From a virus, in the IMG/VR virus record IMGVR_UViG_3300042691_010586, positions 1-44,348 of that record: DNA of 44,348 nucleotides, one strand, 5' to 3'. Positions 19,105 to 25,943 of the stretch are shown here, piece by piece. The translations under genes were made by a program, and so were the position numbers. A model generated the notes under the pieces. It was not told where the DNA came from and ran no database searches. It saw nothing but the letters and a program-made list of their open reading frames with translations. The first letter of the stretch is position 1, and each line of letters starts with the position of its first letter.

Positions 19105-19398
19105 TTAGACTGTTTCTATGGATATTTCTCCGGAAGCTGAATTTATATATATTAATTGAGCCTCGACTAAAGCTTGTGCCTGTTCAGATGTAGATTCTAT
19201 TGTTAATATTCCAGTTGGCGCAAAATCATATGTTACGTATCCTATTGTTGTAGCATTAGAATAATCTGGTTCTGTTGATACAACTACAGTAACATCATTT
19301 AAAATAATAGGATTAGAAATCCCGGGAACATTAATTTGAATAGTTCCTGTATATGTTATATTTGTTTGATTATAAGTTATTAAGTCATTGTATAACAT
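19105..19398 (-). CDS. Small beta-rich protein of unknown function at the fibre/neck boundary
   Basis: A 97-residue protein (MLYNDLITYNQTNITYTG...), mostly predicted beta strand, with no motif I recognise. It is the last gene of the fibre region, three bases after the preceding fibre tip, and 65 bases before the connector gene. The intergenic bases 19040-19104 are very AT-rich, include TTATAATTATA on the minus strand, and could hold a weak promoter, but no convincing -35 box is visible. It may be a fibre-attachment or small neck protein; that is a guess from position only. Confidence 0.45.
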   Translation of the reverse strand: MLYNDLITYNQTNITYTGTIQINVPGISNPIILNDVTVVVSTEPDYSNATTIGYVTYDFAPTGILTIESTSEQAQALVEAQLIYINSASGEISIETV

Positions 19399-19401
19399 GA
19401 T

Positions 19402-20109
19402 TTAGTTCTTATACCCATAAATACGAATATTACCACCCGTAATTGTACCGCTGGCTGGATAGATGACGAAGCCTGTGTAGGAAGTATCTGCATTATGCCA
19501 CGCTGATATTTGACCGACGAACGCCGTTTCTGCGTAAGAAAGTGCTTGCGGGATATAGGTTCGATTTGGTGAAAAAGGTAAGAGAATGTCAAAGGCATTG
19601 CTGTAAGCATATGCTGAGGTGGTTGAACCTATGTTGATGAACCCTGTGTTGTTGCTTCCTACCGCCGTTAAGGCAGGACTACTGGTATTAACATAAAAAC
19701 CACCTGCGTACCAGTTAGCCGTGGGGAATGTTGCACCCAATGTGAACCTCAACCCGCCGCCGCCACTACTCATTGACAGGCCAGAAATCACCACCCTGTA
19801 GTTATCGTATGCTGAAGAAAATGCACTTCCTATAGCAACACTTGTGTTAGAAATTCCTATTGCAACAACGCCACTAGAAACAGTTGCGGCTGTCCCTCCA
19901 GCAGAACTGACGGTGCAGGCCGTAATAAGTTCTAACCCGACTGGGTTTGCGGTATTGGTTGACAGGAACACCCACGCCGACCCGTTCCATACCAGCGTCT
20001 TGTCTGTGTCCGTCTCGTAGATGACCTGCCCTTCATAAGGAGTAGTAGGACGTGTAGTGCTAGTGCATATTCCTGGTCTTAGTGCTGAAGCGTTATTAGA
20101 AATGGTCAT
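19402..20109 (-). CDS. Fibre tip / receptor-binding module protein (235 residues)
   Basis: The N-terminal ~50 residues contain the linker RPTTPYEGQVIYETDTDK followed by LVWNGSAWVFL, also found in the two related fibre genes at 20106 and 23637. The remainder is a Gly/Ser/Thr/Ala-rich beta domain that ends YGYKN, like the YGYRT end of the 382-residue fibre. This is the arrangement of a swappable receptor-binding head on a common peg. Base composition is distinctly GC-rich (the row at 19741-19800 counts 34 of 60 G+C) against the AT-rich neighbours, suggesting acquisition by recombination. The start ATG overlaps the preceding stop as ATGA. Binding target is unknown. Confidence 0.6.
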   Translation of the reverse strand: MTISNNASALRPGICTSTTRPTTPYEGQVIYETDTDKTLVWNGSAWVFLSTNTANPVGLELITACTVSSAGGTAATVSSGVVAIGISNTSVAIGSAFSSAYDNYRVVISGLSMSSGGGGLRFTLGATFPTANWYAGGFYVNTSSPALTAVGSNNTGFINIGSTTSAYAYSNAFDILLPFSPNRTYIPQALSYAETAFVGQISAWHNADTSYTGFVIYPASGTITGGNIRIYGYKN

Positions 20110-20642
20110 GCTGGCCCAATGTCCTCCAACATAAATAAGGCCCTACCACTAGCATTAACAGAAACCGACGCTGGTGTAGAACCATAAAGCAATGAGACTA
20201 TAAAAGACTGAGATGTTCCAGTTGCTGTTGTATGCGTGCTTACGCAGTACCCAGGTTGACTAGACGATACATAATCTTGATAAACAACTGTTACACCAGA
20301 ATCCGTCACTCTAAAAGCAGTATTTGTTGATGACGACATGGAACCGTTAAAATGGGCGGTAACACGCAGCCTTCTATTGGCAACGTGAGTATAAGACACA
20401 TTAAAAATAGTAGTTGGGGCAGCAACAGTTAAAGAGGTTCCTGCGGCAATAGTTGAAACGGTTAAAACTCCCCATGCAGTGTTCCACGGTGGGTTCCAGG
20501 ACGACCCGTTCCACGCCAACAGTTTGTCCGTATCGGTCTCGTAAATGACCATTCCGTCATAAGGACTTACTGGCCTAGTAGAACTAGTACATACTCCAGG
20601 TTGGCTGATACGAGAAGAAGGAATATAGTTACTCAGTGGCAT
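20106..20642 (-). CDS. Fibre tip protein (178 residues) with the shared linker
   Basis: Begins MPLSNYIPSSRISQPGVC and then carries STRPVSPYDGMVIYETDTDK plus LLAWNGSSW, the same linker as the next gene downstream. The C-terminal ~120 residues are a jelly-roll-like beta domain (VANRRLRVTAHFNGSM; GRALFMLEDIG at the end) of unknown ligand. The ATG lies 14 bases inside the upstream 56-residue chaperone-like gene, so translation is coupled. Paralogy to the downstream gene is visible mainly in the linker, so these look like two alternative or cooperating tips produced by duplication and module exchange. Confidence 0.55.
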   Translation of the reverse strand: MPLSNYIPSSRISQPGVCTSSTRPVSPYDGMVIYETDTDKLLAWNGSSWNPPWNTAWGVLTVSTIAAGTSLTVAAPTTIFNVSYTHVANRRLRVTAHFNGSMSSSTNTAFRVTDSGVTVVYQDYVSSSQPGYCVSTHTTATGTSQSFIVSLLYGSTPASVSVNASGRALFMLEDIGPA

Positions 20643-20799
20643 CTGGATTCCATTCTTCTGGAGTGTTATCTTCAGCGAGCCATGCTAGGTATTGCTGGTA
20701 ATCAACATTATCTTCGGACATGGGGATGCCAGCATAATCAGATAACCTAATTACTGCAAAAGGTTCGTTTGTTTCAACAGAACGTAGAATTGAATACAT
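20629..20799 (-). CDS. Small tail-fibre assembly chaperone-like protein (56 residues)
   Basis: Starts ATG 20799, overlapping the stop of the 370-residue fibre tip by one base (TAATG), and ends at 20629 after MYSILRSVETNEPF... and DYQQYLAWLAEDNTPEEW. The YLAWLAxxNTPEPW motif is the hallmark of small phage tail assembly chaperone families (Phage_tail_APC type) encoded next to fibre genes. A second copy (33867-34055) follows the other fibre with the same C-terminal receptor domain. The pairing suggests each chaperone helps that tip domain fold or trimerise. It is too short for most gene callers, but the motif and overlap make it convincing. Confidence 0.65.
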   Translation of the reverse strand: MYSILRSVETNEPFAVIRLSDYAGIPMSEDNVDYQQYLAWLAEDNTPEEWNPDATE

Positions 20800-21911
20800 T
20801 ATAACTCCGCAGAAAATTGTAATGAAGCCCCAGCGGGGACCCTAAAAAAGTAAAGTGTGCCTGCTACGGTACCGGTAGTAACACAATCAATAAATAAAGT
20901 TGTTGTATACGGCGCGTTTCCAACAGTTGGATAAAGAGCAACTGCTGTTACATTGCCTGCATTTGATAACCCAAGAGTGTCAACTTGACAGCCAGATGGC
21001 GTTATTGTTATTGTGCCACGCATTTCCACTGGAATATGGATAGTTCCAAATGATCTAGTAGAAGAAAATCCTGCTATATATCCAATAGCTCCACCATTGC
21101 CAGATGGATTTGAATATCTGTAGTAATATCTTTGACAAAGTGACAATTCAATACCATAATTACGCTGCTCAAATGGAGTTGGCTGATAGTTCTGTTCAAG
21201 CTGAACTCCAGTCCAACACATATAGCCACCACTCGTCGTAGTTGGGTATTGAGATGTGCTAGAAGCGCCGACATAGTTAGCGTTTGACCATGCACTAGTT
21301 GTACCTCGGTAGTCTGCGCTTGAACCTAAATCAAAAAATATTGTTAAACCAGTTTGATTATCTGTATACCAGGTCCCAGAAGTCATCGGTGAAATTTGAA
21401 CTATCTTATATTCCCAAGTGTTTGCTGTACTTATAGTATAAGAAAAAGAAAACGACCAGTAATTAACTGAGGTACTACGTATACTGCCTCCAAATGTTCC
21501 AGTTGATCCTGAATACACCCAAAACGAAAGAACGGCTTGCTTTGCTCCAGCTGTCCCCCAGGCAAGTTGCGCAGAATTATAGCCTTCAACATGTTGATAA
21601 AAATAATTTGGCTGTCCAGTGGAGGCTGGAGTTGCACCCGTTGTTTTTGTAAATTTTATATAGCTACGAAATCCAGGGGGAGGAATAGGTGATGATGTAG
21701 TGCCAGCTGTTGGTGATAATTGCTGAAAGGTCCATGCCCCAGTTGTGTTTGACGCAGTGCTCCACCTGTCAACTGGATATTGACCATTCCCTGAAATTGC
21801 GGCACCAGAGTTTCGTTGGTCAATACGCATATCACCATTAATAAGCATGTTACGAAACCCTAAACCAGCGGGCAACAAGGCAGATGAACCAAGAGCAGAA
21901 GAAATAGGCAT
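20799..21911 (-). CDS. Receptor-binding tip protein (370 residues)
   Basis: Opens with a short peg (MPISSALGSSALLPAGLG) and then NMLINGDMRIDQRNSG, YPVDRW and VLSFWVYSG, a jelly-roll carbohydrate-binding-like core, then MCWTGVQLEQ, PTPFEQRNYGIELSLCQRYYYR and a terminal beta domain ending FRVPAGASLQFSAEL. The same order of motifs forms the C-terminal ~345 residues of the 1029-residue fibre, which also ends in ...FRFDAEL. This is a phage receptor-binding tip family, very likely acting at the host surface. It is followed immediately by a small chaperone-like gene, as is its large paralogue. Substrate specificity cannot be read. Confidence 0.65.
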   Translation of the reverse strand: MPISSALGSSALLPAGLGFRNMLINGDMRIDQRNSGAAISGNGQYPVDRWSTASNTTGAWTFQQLSPTAGTTSSPIPPPGFRSYIKFTKTTGATPASTGQPNYFYQHVEGYNSAQLAWGTAGAKQAVLSFWVYSGSTGTFGGSIRSTSVNYWSFSFSYTISTANTWEYKIVQISPMTSGTWYTDNQTGLTIFFDLGSSADYRGTTSAWSNANYVGASSTSQYPTTTSGGYMCWTGVQLEQNYQPTPFEQRNYGIELSLCQRYYYRYSNPSGNGGAIGYIAGFSSTRSFGTIHIPVEMRGTITITPSGCQVDTLGLSNAGNVTAVALYPTVGNAPYTTTLFIDCVTTGTVAGTLYFFRVPAGASLQFSAEL

Positions 21912-21912
21912 T

Positions 21913-22249
21913 CTAAACTTCTTTTTCCCAACCGTTTATAATAATATTAACTCCAGCTCTATCGGCATAACCATAGAGTTGTTCTGCGGCGGTCATCACA
22001 ATACCAGTATCAAATACTATGGTATCTCCTATTGCAATAGGTAAAGTAGACATAAATCTATTTGATTCAGTTGCCGCAGTTCCGATGGCAAGATATACAA
22101 GAGCTTCAAGTCCAGAAGTATTGCAAATGGTTATTTGTTTAATAACCCAGACTCTAGACGAAGGAACAGCTGATCCAACAGTGGCATTCGCAGTAGTAAG
22201 GGCTACTGGGCCTACTAGTCTTTTTTCGTTACGATCTCCGAACAGCCAT
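21913..22249 (-). CDS. Fibre-foot paralogue (111 residues) requiring a +1 frameshift at CGG
   Basis: ATG at 22249 has AGGAGA upstream, but the zero frame reads only ATG GCT GTT CGG AGA TCG TAA. If the C of the CGG at 22240-22238 is skipped, the frame opens as MAVGDRNEKRLVGPVALT and continues to TAG at 21915-21913, giving 111 residues. That matches the 110-residue paralogue at 33052-33384 in length and landmarks: EKRL, VIKQITICNTS, NRFMSTLPIAIGD, IVMTAAEQLY. The downstream frame has no earlier usable start, because a TAA lies just upstream. So the gene is expressed by a +1 shift, or is a recent pseudogene, or carries an indel error. A -1 fusion from the 158-residue gene is a less likely alternative. 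Confidence 0.6.
22238..22240 (-). other. Candidate +1 recoding site A (GTT CGG AGA)
   Basis: The fourth codon of the 111-residue fibre-foot gene is CGG followed by AG. Reading GTT, skipping C and continuing GGA GAT CGT restores homology to paralogues. It is one of only three in-frame CGG codons found in the window, all at frame breaks. Here the shift point could lie anywhere before TAA at 22231-22229, so the exact codon is less certain than at site B. Confidence 0.5.
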
Positions 22250-22259
22250 TTAAAATCTC

Positions 22260-22736
22260 CTACATCATTTCCATTAATATTATAGCACCAGCTTGATTAT
22301 TAGACAAGAGTGCACTTGGACCTAGTTTTGCGCCAGTTACATTTCCATCTGCTATTTTTGCGGTGGTGACCGCATTATCAGCCAAACCTGAAATAACCAT
22401 TCCTCCAGCGTTTTCTACACCTGATATAGTAACTATAACGTTAGTCGCTGAACTATAAGCTGATATAAAATCTCCTGCTGTCATAGATTGAGAAACATCT
22501 AAAAATATTGTTTCATTTGCCGCGACTGACAAAGAAGAAAATAACCTATTTGAAGTTCCTGCAGAAGATCCATATGGAACTAAAGATAAACTAAAAGTAA
22601 TAGAACTAGCTGTAGTATTACAAACTACTATTTGTTTTACAATAGCTGAAGTAGCTGAAGGAACAGTATATAAAGTTGTTTCAGTAGTAGCTGAAAGATT
22701 TGTTGGTCCTGAAAGCCTTTTTTCTGTAAATGCCAT
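22260..22736 (-). CDS. Fibre-foot paralogue (158 residues)
   Basis: Begins MAFTEKRLSGPTNLS and contains TLYTVPSATSAIVKQIVVCN, NRLFSSLSVAANETIFLD and VIVTISGVEN. This is the small beta-sandwich module also seen at 21913, at 33052-33384, and at the N-terminus of the 382-residue fibre. A C-terminal segment DNAVTTAKIADGNVTGAKL follows, the kind of DNAVTTAKL repeat that forms triple-helical fibre shafts. It ends abruptly (NNQAGAIILMEMM). The family probably anchors or joins fibres to the virion, acting as a foot or joint. The start is three bases after the preceding 44-residue gene. Confidence 0.55.
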   Translation of the reverse strand: MAFTEKRLSGPTNLSATTETTLYTVPSATSAIVKQIVVCNTTASSITFSLSLVPYGSSAGTSNRLFSSLSVAANETIFLDVSQSMTAGDFISAYSSATNVIVTISGVENAGGMVISGLADNAVTTAKIADGNVTGAKLGPSALLSNNQAGAIILMEMM

Positions 22737-22738
22737 GA

Positions 22739-22873
22739 TTAGTTACCTTCTAGTACTATCACTTGATCATTAGGTATTTCTTCAATAGAAATGATGTTAT
22801 GCATTGGGTGATCATGTGATTGGTCACATTTTTCACAATACCCGCCAATTCCAAATGTAATTATTTGGCTCAT
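22739..22873 (-). CDS. 44-residue CxxC/HxH protein, putative zinc-binding
   Basis: ATG at 22873 overlaps the previous stop as ATGA, and TAA is at 22741-22739. The protein has GGYCEKCDQSHDHPMH in its first half: a CxxC pair closely followed by HxH and another His, and an acidic, hydrophobic C-terminus. Such spacing could bind one zinc (or other metal) ion. It is encoded between two fibre genes, so a fibre joint, tip cap or chaperone role is possible. I know no family of this size with certainty. Small size lowers confidence, but tight overlap on both sides and ordinary codon use support it. Confidence 0.55.
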   Translation of the reverse strand: MSQIITFGIGGYCEKCDQSHDHPMHNIISIEEIPNDQVIVLEGN

Positions 22874-23442
22874 TGTGTCCTCAATAATACTCGTGGTAGT
22901 TGCCCATTAATGGACAGGCTGCCAACACTAGAAAAAGCGCCAGTAACGCCCGCCTGCGACCAGCCAAGTTGAATATTGAAACTAGAGTCGTTAAGCTGTT
23001 GAAGTGATGCTACTGAAGATGTTCCTGAAGAATAGTTCCCTGTTGTTGGTGCTGTGCCTTGCTGGCAAAAAGCTAACCAGTACCAACCCCTAGCAAGAGT
23101 ATGAGATATGGTAATTGCATAAGTTGTAGAAGCAACTGTTACAGAGACTGTTCCTGCATCTAAGTTAACAGTGGAAGGTAGAAATGTATTTACGTCATTA
23201 TTATATATACCAAGCCTAACTATAGCAGTGCCAGAAAATGACGTACCAGAGCGAATTGCAATTCTGTCAAATGTTTGATTTTTATCATTATAAAATGGCT
23301 GAAAGTATGCTCGTTCGTTTGACACAGTAAGATTTGATGTACCAGGATAGTGTGGCCCATAGTATTGACCTGATGTATAACCATGTTCCTGTACCCCAAA
23401 CGCACTTGCGCCTAAATCTGATACTCTTCTTATTCCAGCCAT
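22870..23442 (-). CDS. Fibre-associated beta-rich protein (190 residues)
   Basis: Begins MAGIRRVSDLGASAF, contains a jelly-roll-like series of strands (YFQPFYNDKNQTFDRIAIRSG, GTAIVRLGIYNN, LARGWYWLAFCQQG) and ends PRVLLRTQ. This resembles phage fibre tip or carbohydrate-binding domains in which a sandwich with an exposed WYWLA strand closes the molecule. No linker of the YETDTDK type is present. The stop overlaps the start of the 44-residue gene. Composition is richer in GC than the flanking fibre-foot genes. Likely a surface adhesin part; ligand unknown. Confidence 0.5.
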   Translation of the reverse strand: MAGIRRVSDLGASAFGVQEHGYTSGQYYGPHYPGTSNLTVSNERAYFQPFYNDKNQTFDRIAIRSGTSFSGTAIVRLGIYNNDVNTFLPSTVNLDAGTVSVTVASTTYAITISHTLARGWYWLAFCQQGTAPTTGNYSSGTSSVASLQQLNDSSFNIQLGWSQAGVTGAFSSVGSLSINGQLPRVLLRTQ

Positions 23443-23484
23443 TATTCAGATCTTTCTTTAAGATATGTTAATATAGTAATAGTC

Positions 23485-23640
23485 TCAGGCTTCGTGTTGT
23501 ACGTCGGGGTTATCACCGACAGCATCATCCGACCCATTGTATGCGATAGTTGCTTGCCACTCTGCGAATTCCTCATCTGTCATTTCACGCTGGCCATAAC
23601 TGCCATCTTCAAGAATCGTTGCAATTTGTGGCTTCATCAT
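23485..23640 (-). CDS. Small fibre-associated protein (51 residues)
   Basis: Begins at tandem ATG codons at 23640 and 23637, overlapping the TGA of the 382-residue fibre, and ends at TGA 23487-23485. The sequence MMKPQIATILEDGSYGQREM continues as TDEEFAEWQATIAYNG with an acidic tail. It is small, acidic, with an EEFAEWQ helix and is encoded immediately after a receptor tip. It looks analogous to the YLAWLAEGNTPE chaperone-like genes but lacks their motif. It shares the GC-rich composition of the preceding tip, so the two probably moved together. Function is inferred from position only. Confidence 0.5.
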   Translation of the reverse strand: MMKPQIATILEDGSYGQREMTDEEFAEWQATIAYNGSDDAVGDNPDVQHEA

Positions 23641-24785
23641 GCCGTCCTATACCCGTACACCCACCAATAACCAGTCACCCCGACAGCACAAGCAATGCGA
23701 ATTGTGTCAATAGCAATTGACCTTCCTCCAGCATATTCGTAGCCAAACGTAATGTTGGCAGTTGTCGGAATGTTGTACATTGCGCCAGTCAACGTCGTCC
23801 TGTAGGCGGTTGTATTCATCCCTCCGATGTCAAACCAGCATCGATGGGGGCTTGCATTGTCATACACCGCACCAAGAGGGATGTTTGCGCCATTGTTTCT
23901 CGCACCATACGCCGCCGCTGCGCTGAGATAATCAATCGAATAGCCAGCGCCATAGTAGCCGCTTGTATACGTTGTTGATGAATTTTTGTATGTTGCGCTT
24001 AGGTCAGAACTTCCAGTTCCACTATGTCTCCACAATGAAAGTACTACACGAAAATTGGTATAGGTGCTCGTAAAGCCAGTTACGTCAAGGCTTGTCACGT
24101 TAGTAACCACGCCAGATGACACAAAAATTAGGCCCTGTGTCGGCCCCAAGCCAACCGTGTCGTCCTGCTTCTGGCTGAGGTAGTCCCACGCCGACCCATC
24201 CCACACTCTAAGGTATCCAGTATCCGTCTCATAACAGATTTGACCAGTAAACGGAGATGGAATAATACTTGAACGTGTAGATGAAGTAACTATTGTTGCG
24301 CCAGATAATGAAGCAGCAAGTTTTCCTTGCGTGACTGCATTATCTGCGATATCTGCTGTAGCAACTGCTCCTACTGCTATCTTTGCAGTGGTAACTGCTG
24401 AGTCAGCTAACTTAGCTGTGGTAACTGCTTGATCTGCTATATATGTAGCAGTTGGAGTTAGTGGCCCATCATTTTCTACTCCAGATATAGTTATATTTAA
24501 AGTAGAGTTAGCTGAAGCTAAAGCTGTAAGAATTTCATTTTGCGTGAGAACTTGAGAAAGATTTATAATAACTGTGTCATTTGCGGCAACTGAAGTTGCG
24601 CTAAATAACGCATTGGCTGTTGCCACAGAACCAATATACAAGCTAAATGTTGCAGCTGATCCAGTAACATTTGTAACAACTATTTGTTTAATAATAGCTG
24701 TTTTACTAGCCGGAACTGTATATAAAGTCTGACCACTAGTTGTTAACTGTGTTGGATTACAAAGTCTTTTTTCTGTAAATGGCAT
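23637..24785 (-). CDS. Composite fibre protein: foot module, shaft repeats, GC-rich tip (382 residues)
   Basis: Residues ~1-105 are the fibre-foot module (MPFTEKRLCNPTQL, YTVPASKTAIIKQIVVTN, ITISGVEN). Residues ~115-165 are shaft repeats (AVTTAKLADSAVTTAKIAVG, then DNAVTQGKL). Residues ~170-200 are the shared linker (PFTGQICYETDTGYLRVWDG). The last ~180 residues are a tip ending WVYGYRTA. Composition changes from AT-rich (row 24481: 17 of 60 G+C) to GC-rich (row 23641: 34 of 60) near the linker at about 24240, so the tip was probably acquired separately. It is the clearest single example of how this phage assembles adhesins from parts. Confidence 0.65.
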   Translation of the reverse strand: MPFTEKRLCNPTQLTTSGQTLYTVPASKTAIIKQIVVTNVTGSAATFSLYIGSVATANALFSATSVAANDTVIINLSQVLTQNEILTALASANSTLNITISGVENDGPLTPTATYIADQAVTTAKLADSAVTTAKIAVGAVATADIADNAVTQGKLAASLSGATIVTSSTRSSIIPSPFTGQICYETDTGYLRVWDGSAWDYLSQKQDDTVGLGPTQGLIFVSSGVVTNVTSLDVTGFTSTYTNFRVVLSLWRHSGTGSSDLSATYKNSSTTYTSGYYGAGYSIDYLSAAAAYGARNNGANIPLGAVYDNASPHRCWFDIGGMNTTAYRTTLTGAMYNIPTTANITFGYEYAGGRSIAIDTIRIACAVGVTGYWWVYGYRTA

Positions 24786-24793
24786 TTTAAATC

Positions 24794-25634
24794 CTAGTAT
24801 TTAATAATATAATTGAGAATTATTGATGGCTGCATGTTTTGCGAAGACCCAGAACCAAAGTTTGCATTGGTCATAGTAACTGTGCCAGCTGCTGTTACAG
24901 AGTGAGTGTGAGCAGATTCGTTTTGGTTTGTTGCAGTTGTACTAGATATTGATGCATAACCAGTATTAGACTCTCTTTGTTGACCAGCACCATCCCAGGT
25001 TGACACATACTGTGTTGAACCACTAAATGCACCACCCCAAGTATAGTGAGTGTGTCCAGCGTCTGTGTGGGTGTGGGCATTTTGCACGTGAGTGTGAGCA
25101 GAACCTGCTCCTGATGTTACTGCTGATCCAGTAAATGAAGCTGTGTTTGTATGCGAGTGCTGATGAACAGCCTCGCTACCACCAGTAGCACCTAATGTAA
25201 TTCCGGCAATTCCGCTGATGCCAGCAGTGACCCTATTAGCTGCCGTGCCACCCATATCATCTTTACCAACAACAGTTCTCCCTCTTAAGTCTGGCAAATT
25301 AAAAGTTGTTGATCCATCGCCAGAACCATAAGTTGTACTAACTACTGCAAACAGAGCAGCATATGTAGATCTAGAAACTGCTTGACCAGCACAAAGTAGC
25401 CAGCCAGTTGGAGCAGACGCTCCGTGCATAAGGAGTCATCATTCCTGCAGGAAGAGCTAATTCTGGAGCAAGAGTTGCAGTTGTTGTTCCAGATGAACTC
25501 ACAGTAAAAACTGGAGTTGCATCTGAATTTAATATTTGGAAAGGAACAGCAGAAGAACCAGAGGCTTGTTGAATAATAACCCCATCGTCTCCTACGTTAA
25601 ATTGTGGTGCACTATCGAATCTTTGGCGCGCCAT
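24794..25634 (-). CDS. Tail collar-domain fibre protein (279 residues) requiring a +1 frameshift at CGG
   Basis: ATG 25634 begins MARQRFDSAPQFNVGDDG, paralogous to the 104-residue gene at 33386. The zero frame runs to LALPAGMMTPYA and then goes wrong at CGG (25424-25422). Skipping one base gives PYA-GASAPTGWLLCAGQAVSR, followed by TTYGSGDGSTTFNLPDLRGR, the classic phage tail collar motif, and HxH-rich repeats (HQHSHTN, HTHVQNAHTHTDAGHTH) to the end at 24794. HxH motifs in trimeric fibres bind metal ions along the axis, as in T4 gp37. Without the shift the product is only about 87 residues. This is the best-located of the three shift sites, because conserved motifs lie on both sides within a few codons. 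Confidence 0.75.
25422..25424 (-). other. Candidate +1 recoding site B (GCA CGG AGC) inside the collar motif
   Basis: Zero frame: CCT TAT GCA CGG AGC. Skipping C gives CCT TAT GCA GGA GCG TCT GCT CCA ACT GGC (PYAGASAPTG). The collar consensus spans the site without gap, so the shift is placed to within one or two codons. Confidence 0.65.
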
Positions 25635-25643
25635 AACCAATCC

Positions 25644-25943
25644 TTAAATAAAATGTTTAGCAATCGCTGTTATAGCTAATAGTACCCAAACTACATTAAA
25701 AAGAATAATGGTTGGCAGAGTTTTTACAGTTGAAGACCAGATGAGGGCTATACTGGATACCAGCGCAAATATGTACAGCCACCACCATTGATGGCCAAAT
25801 ATTAAACCAGGAATGATGATTGTCAGTTTTGTGCCAAAACCCCAAGCTTCTACTAAATTAGCTTTAGTCCAGTATTTTTTGCTGGACATAGTTTGAATAG
25901 CTGTTAGTATTTTTTGAAAAAATACTTTAATATTGTTTATCAT
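25644..25943 (-). CDS. Small multi-pass membrane protein (99 residues)
   Basis: After a basic/amphipathic N-terminus (residues 1-33) come three hydrophobic segments near residues 34-50 (LTIIIPGLIFG), 52-70 (WWWLYIFALVSSIALIWSS) and 76-97 (IILFNVVWVLLAITAIA). The short C-terminus ends KHFI. Its start overlaps the end of the 258-residue gene. It may be a holin-like or small transporter-like protein; the size and three segments fit holins, but no endolysin gene is visible nearby, and position in the enzyme island argues for a membrane role tied to those enzymes. It cannot be assigned further. Confidence 0.55.
   Translation of the reverse strand: MINNIKVFFQKILTAIQTMSSKKYWTKANLVEAWGFGTKLTIIIPGLIFGHQWWWLYIFALVSSIALIWSSTVKTLPTIILFNVVWVLLAITAIAKHFI

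Noticed and set aside
22260-22736. A -1 frameshift from the end of the 158-residue gene into the 111-residue frame (reading NINGNDVGDFKWLFGDRN)
   Set aside because: The joined sequence looks protein-like, but no slippery heptamer lies in the overlap window between the two stops, and the downstream gene has its own Shine-Dalgarno and ATG. TTTAAAT occurs only after the zero-frame TAG. Kept as the second-choice model.
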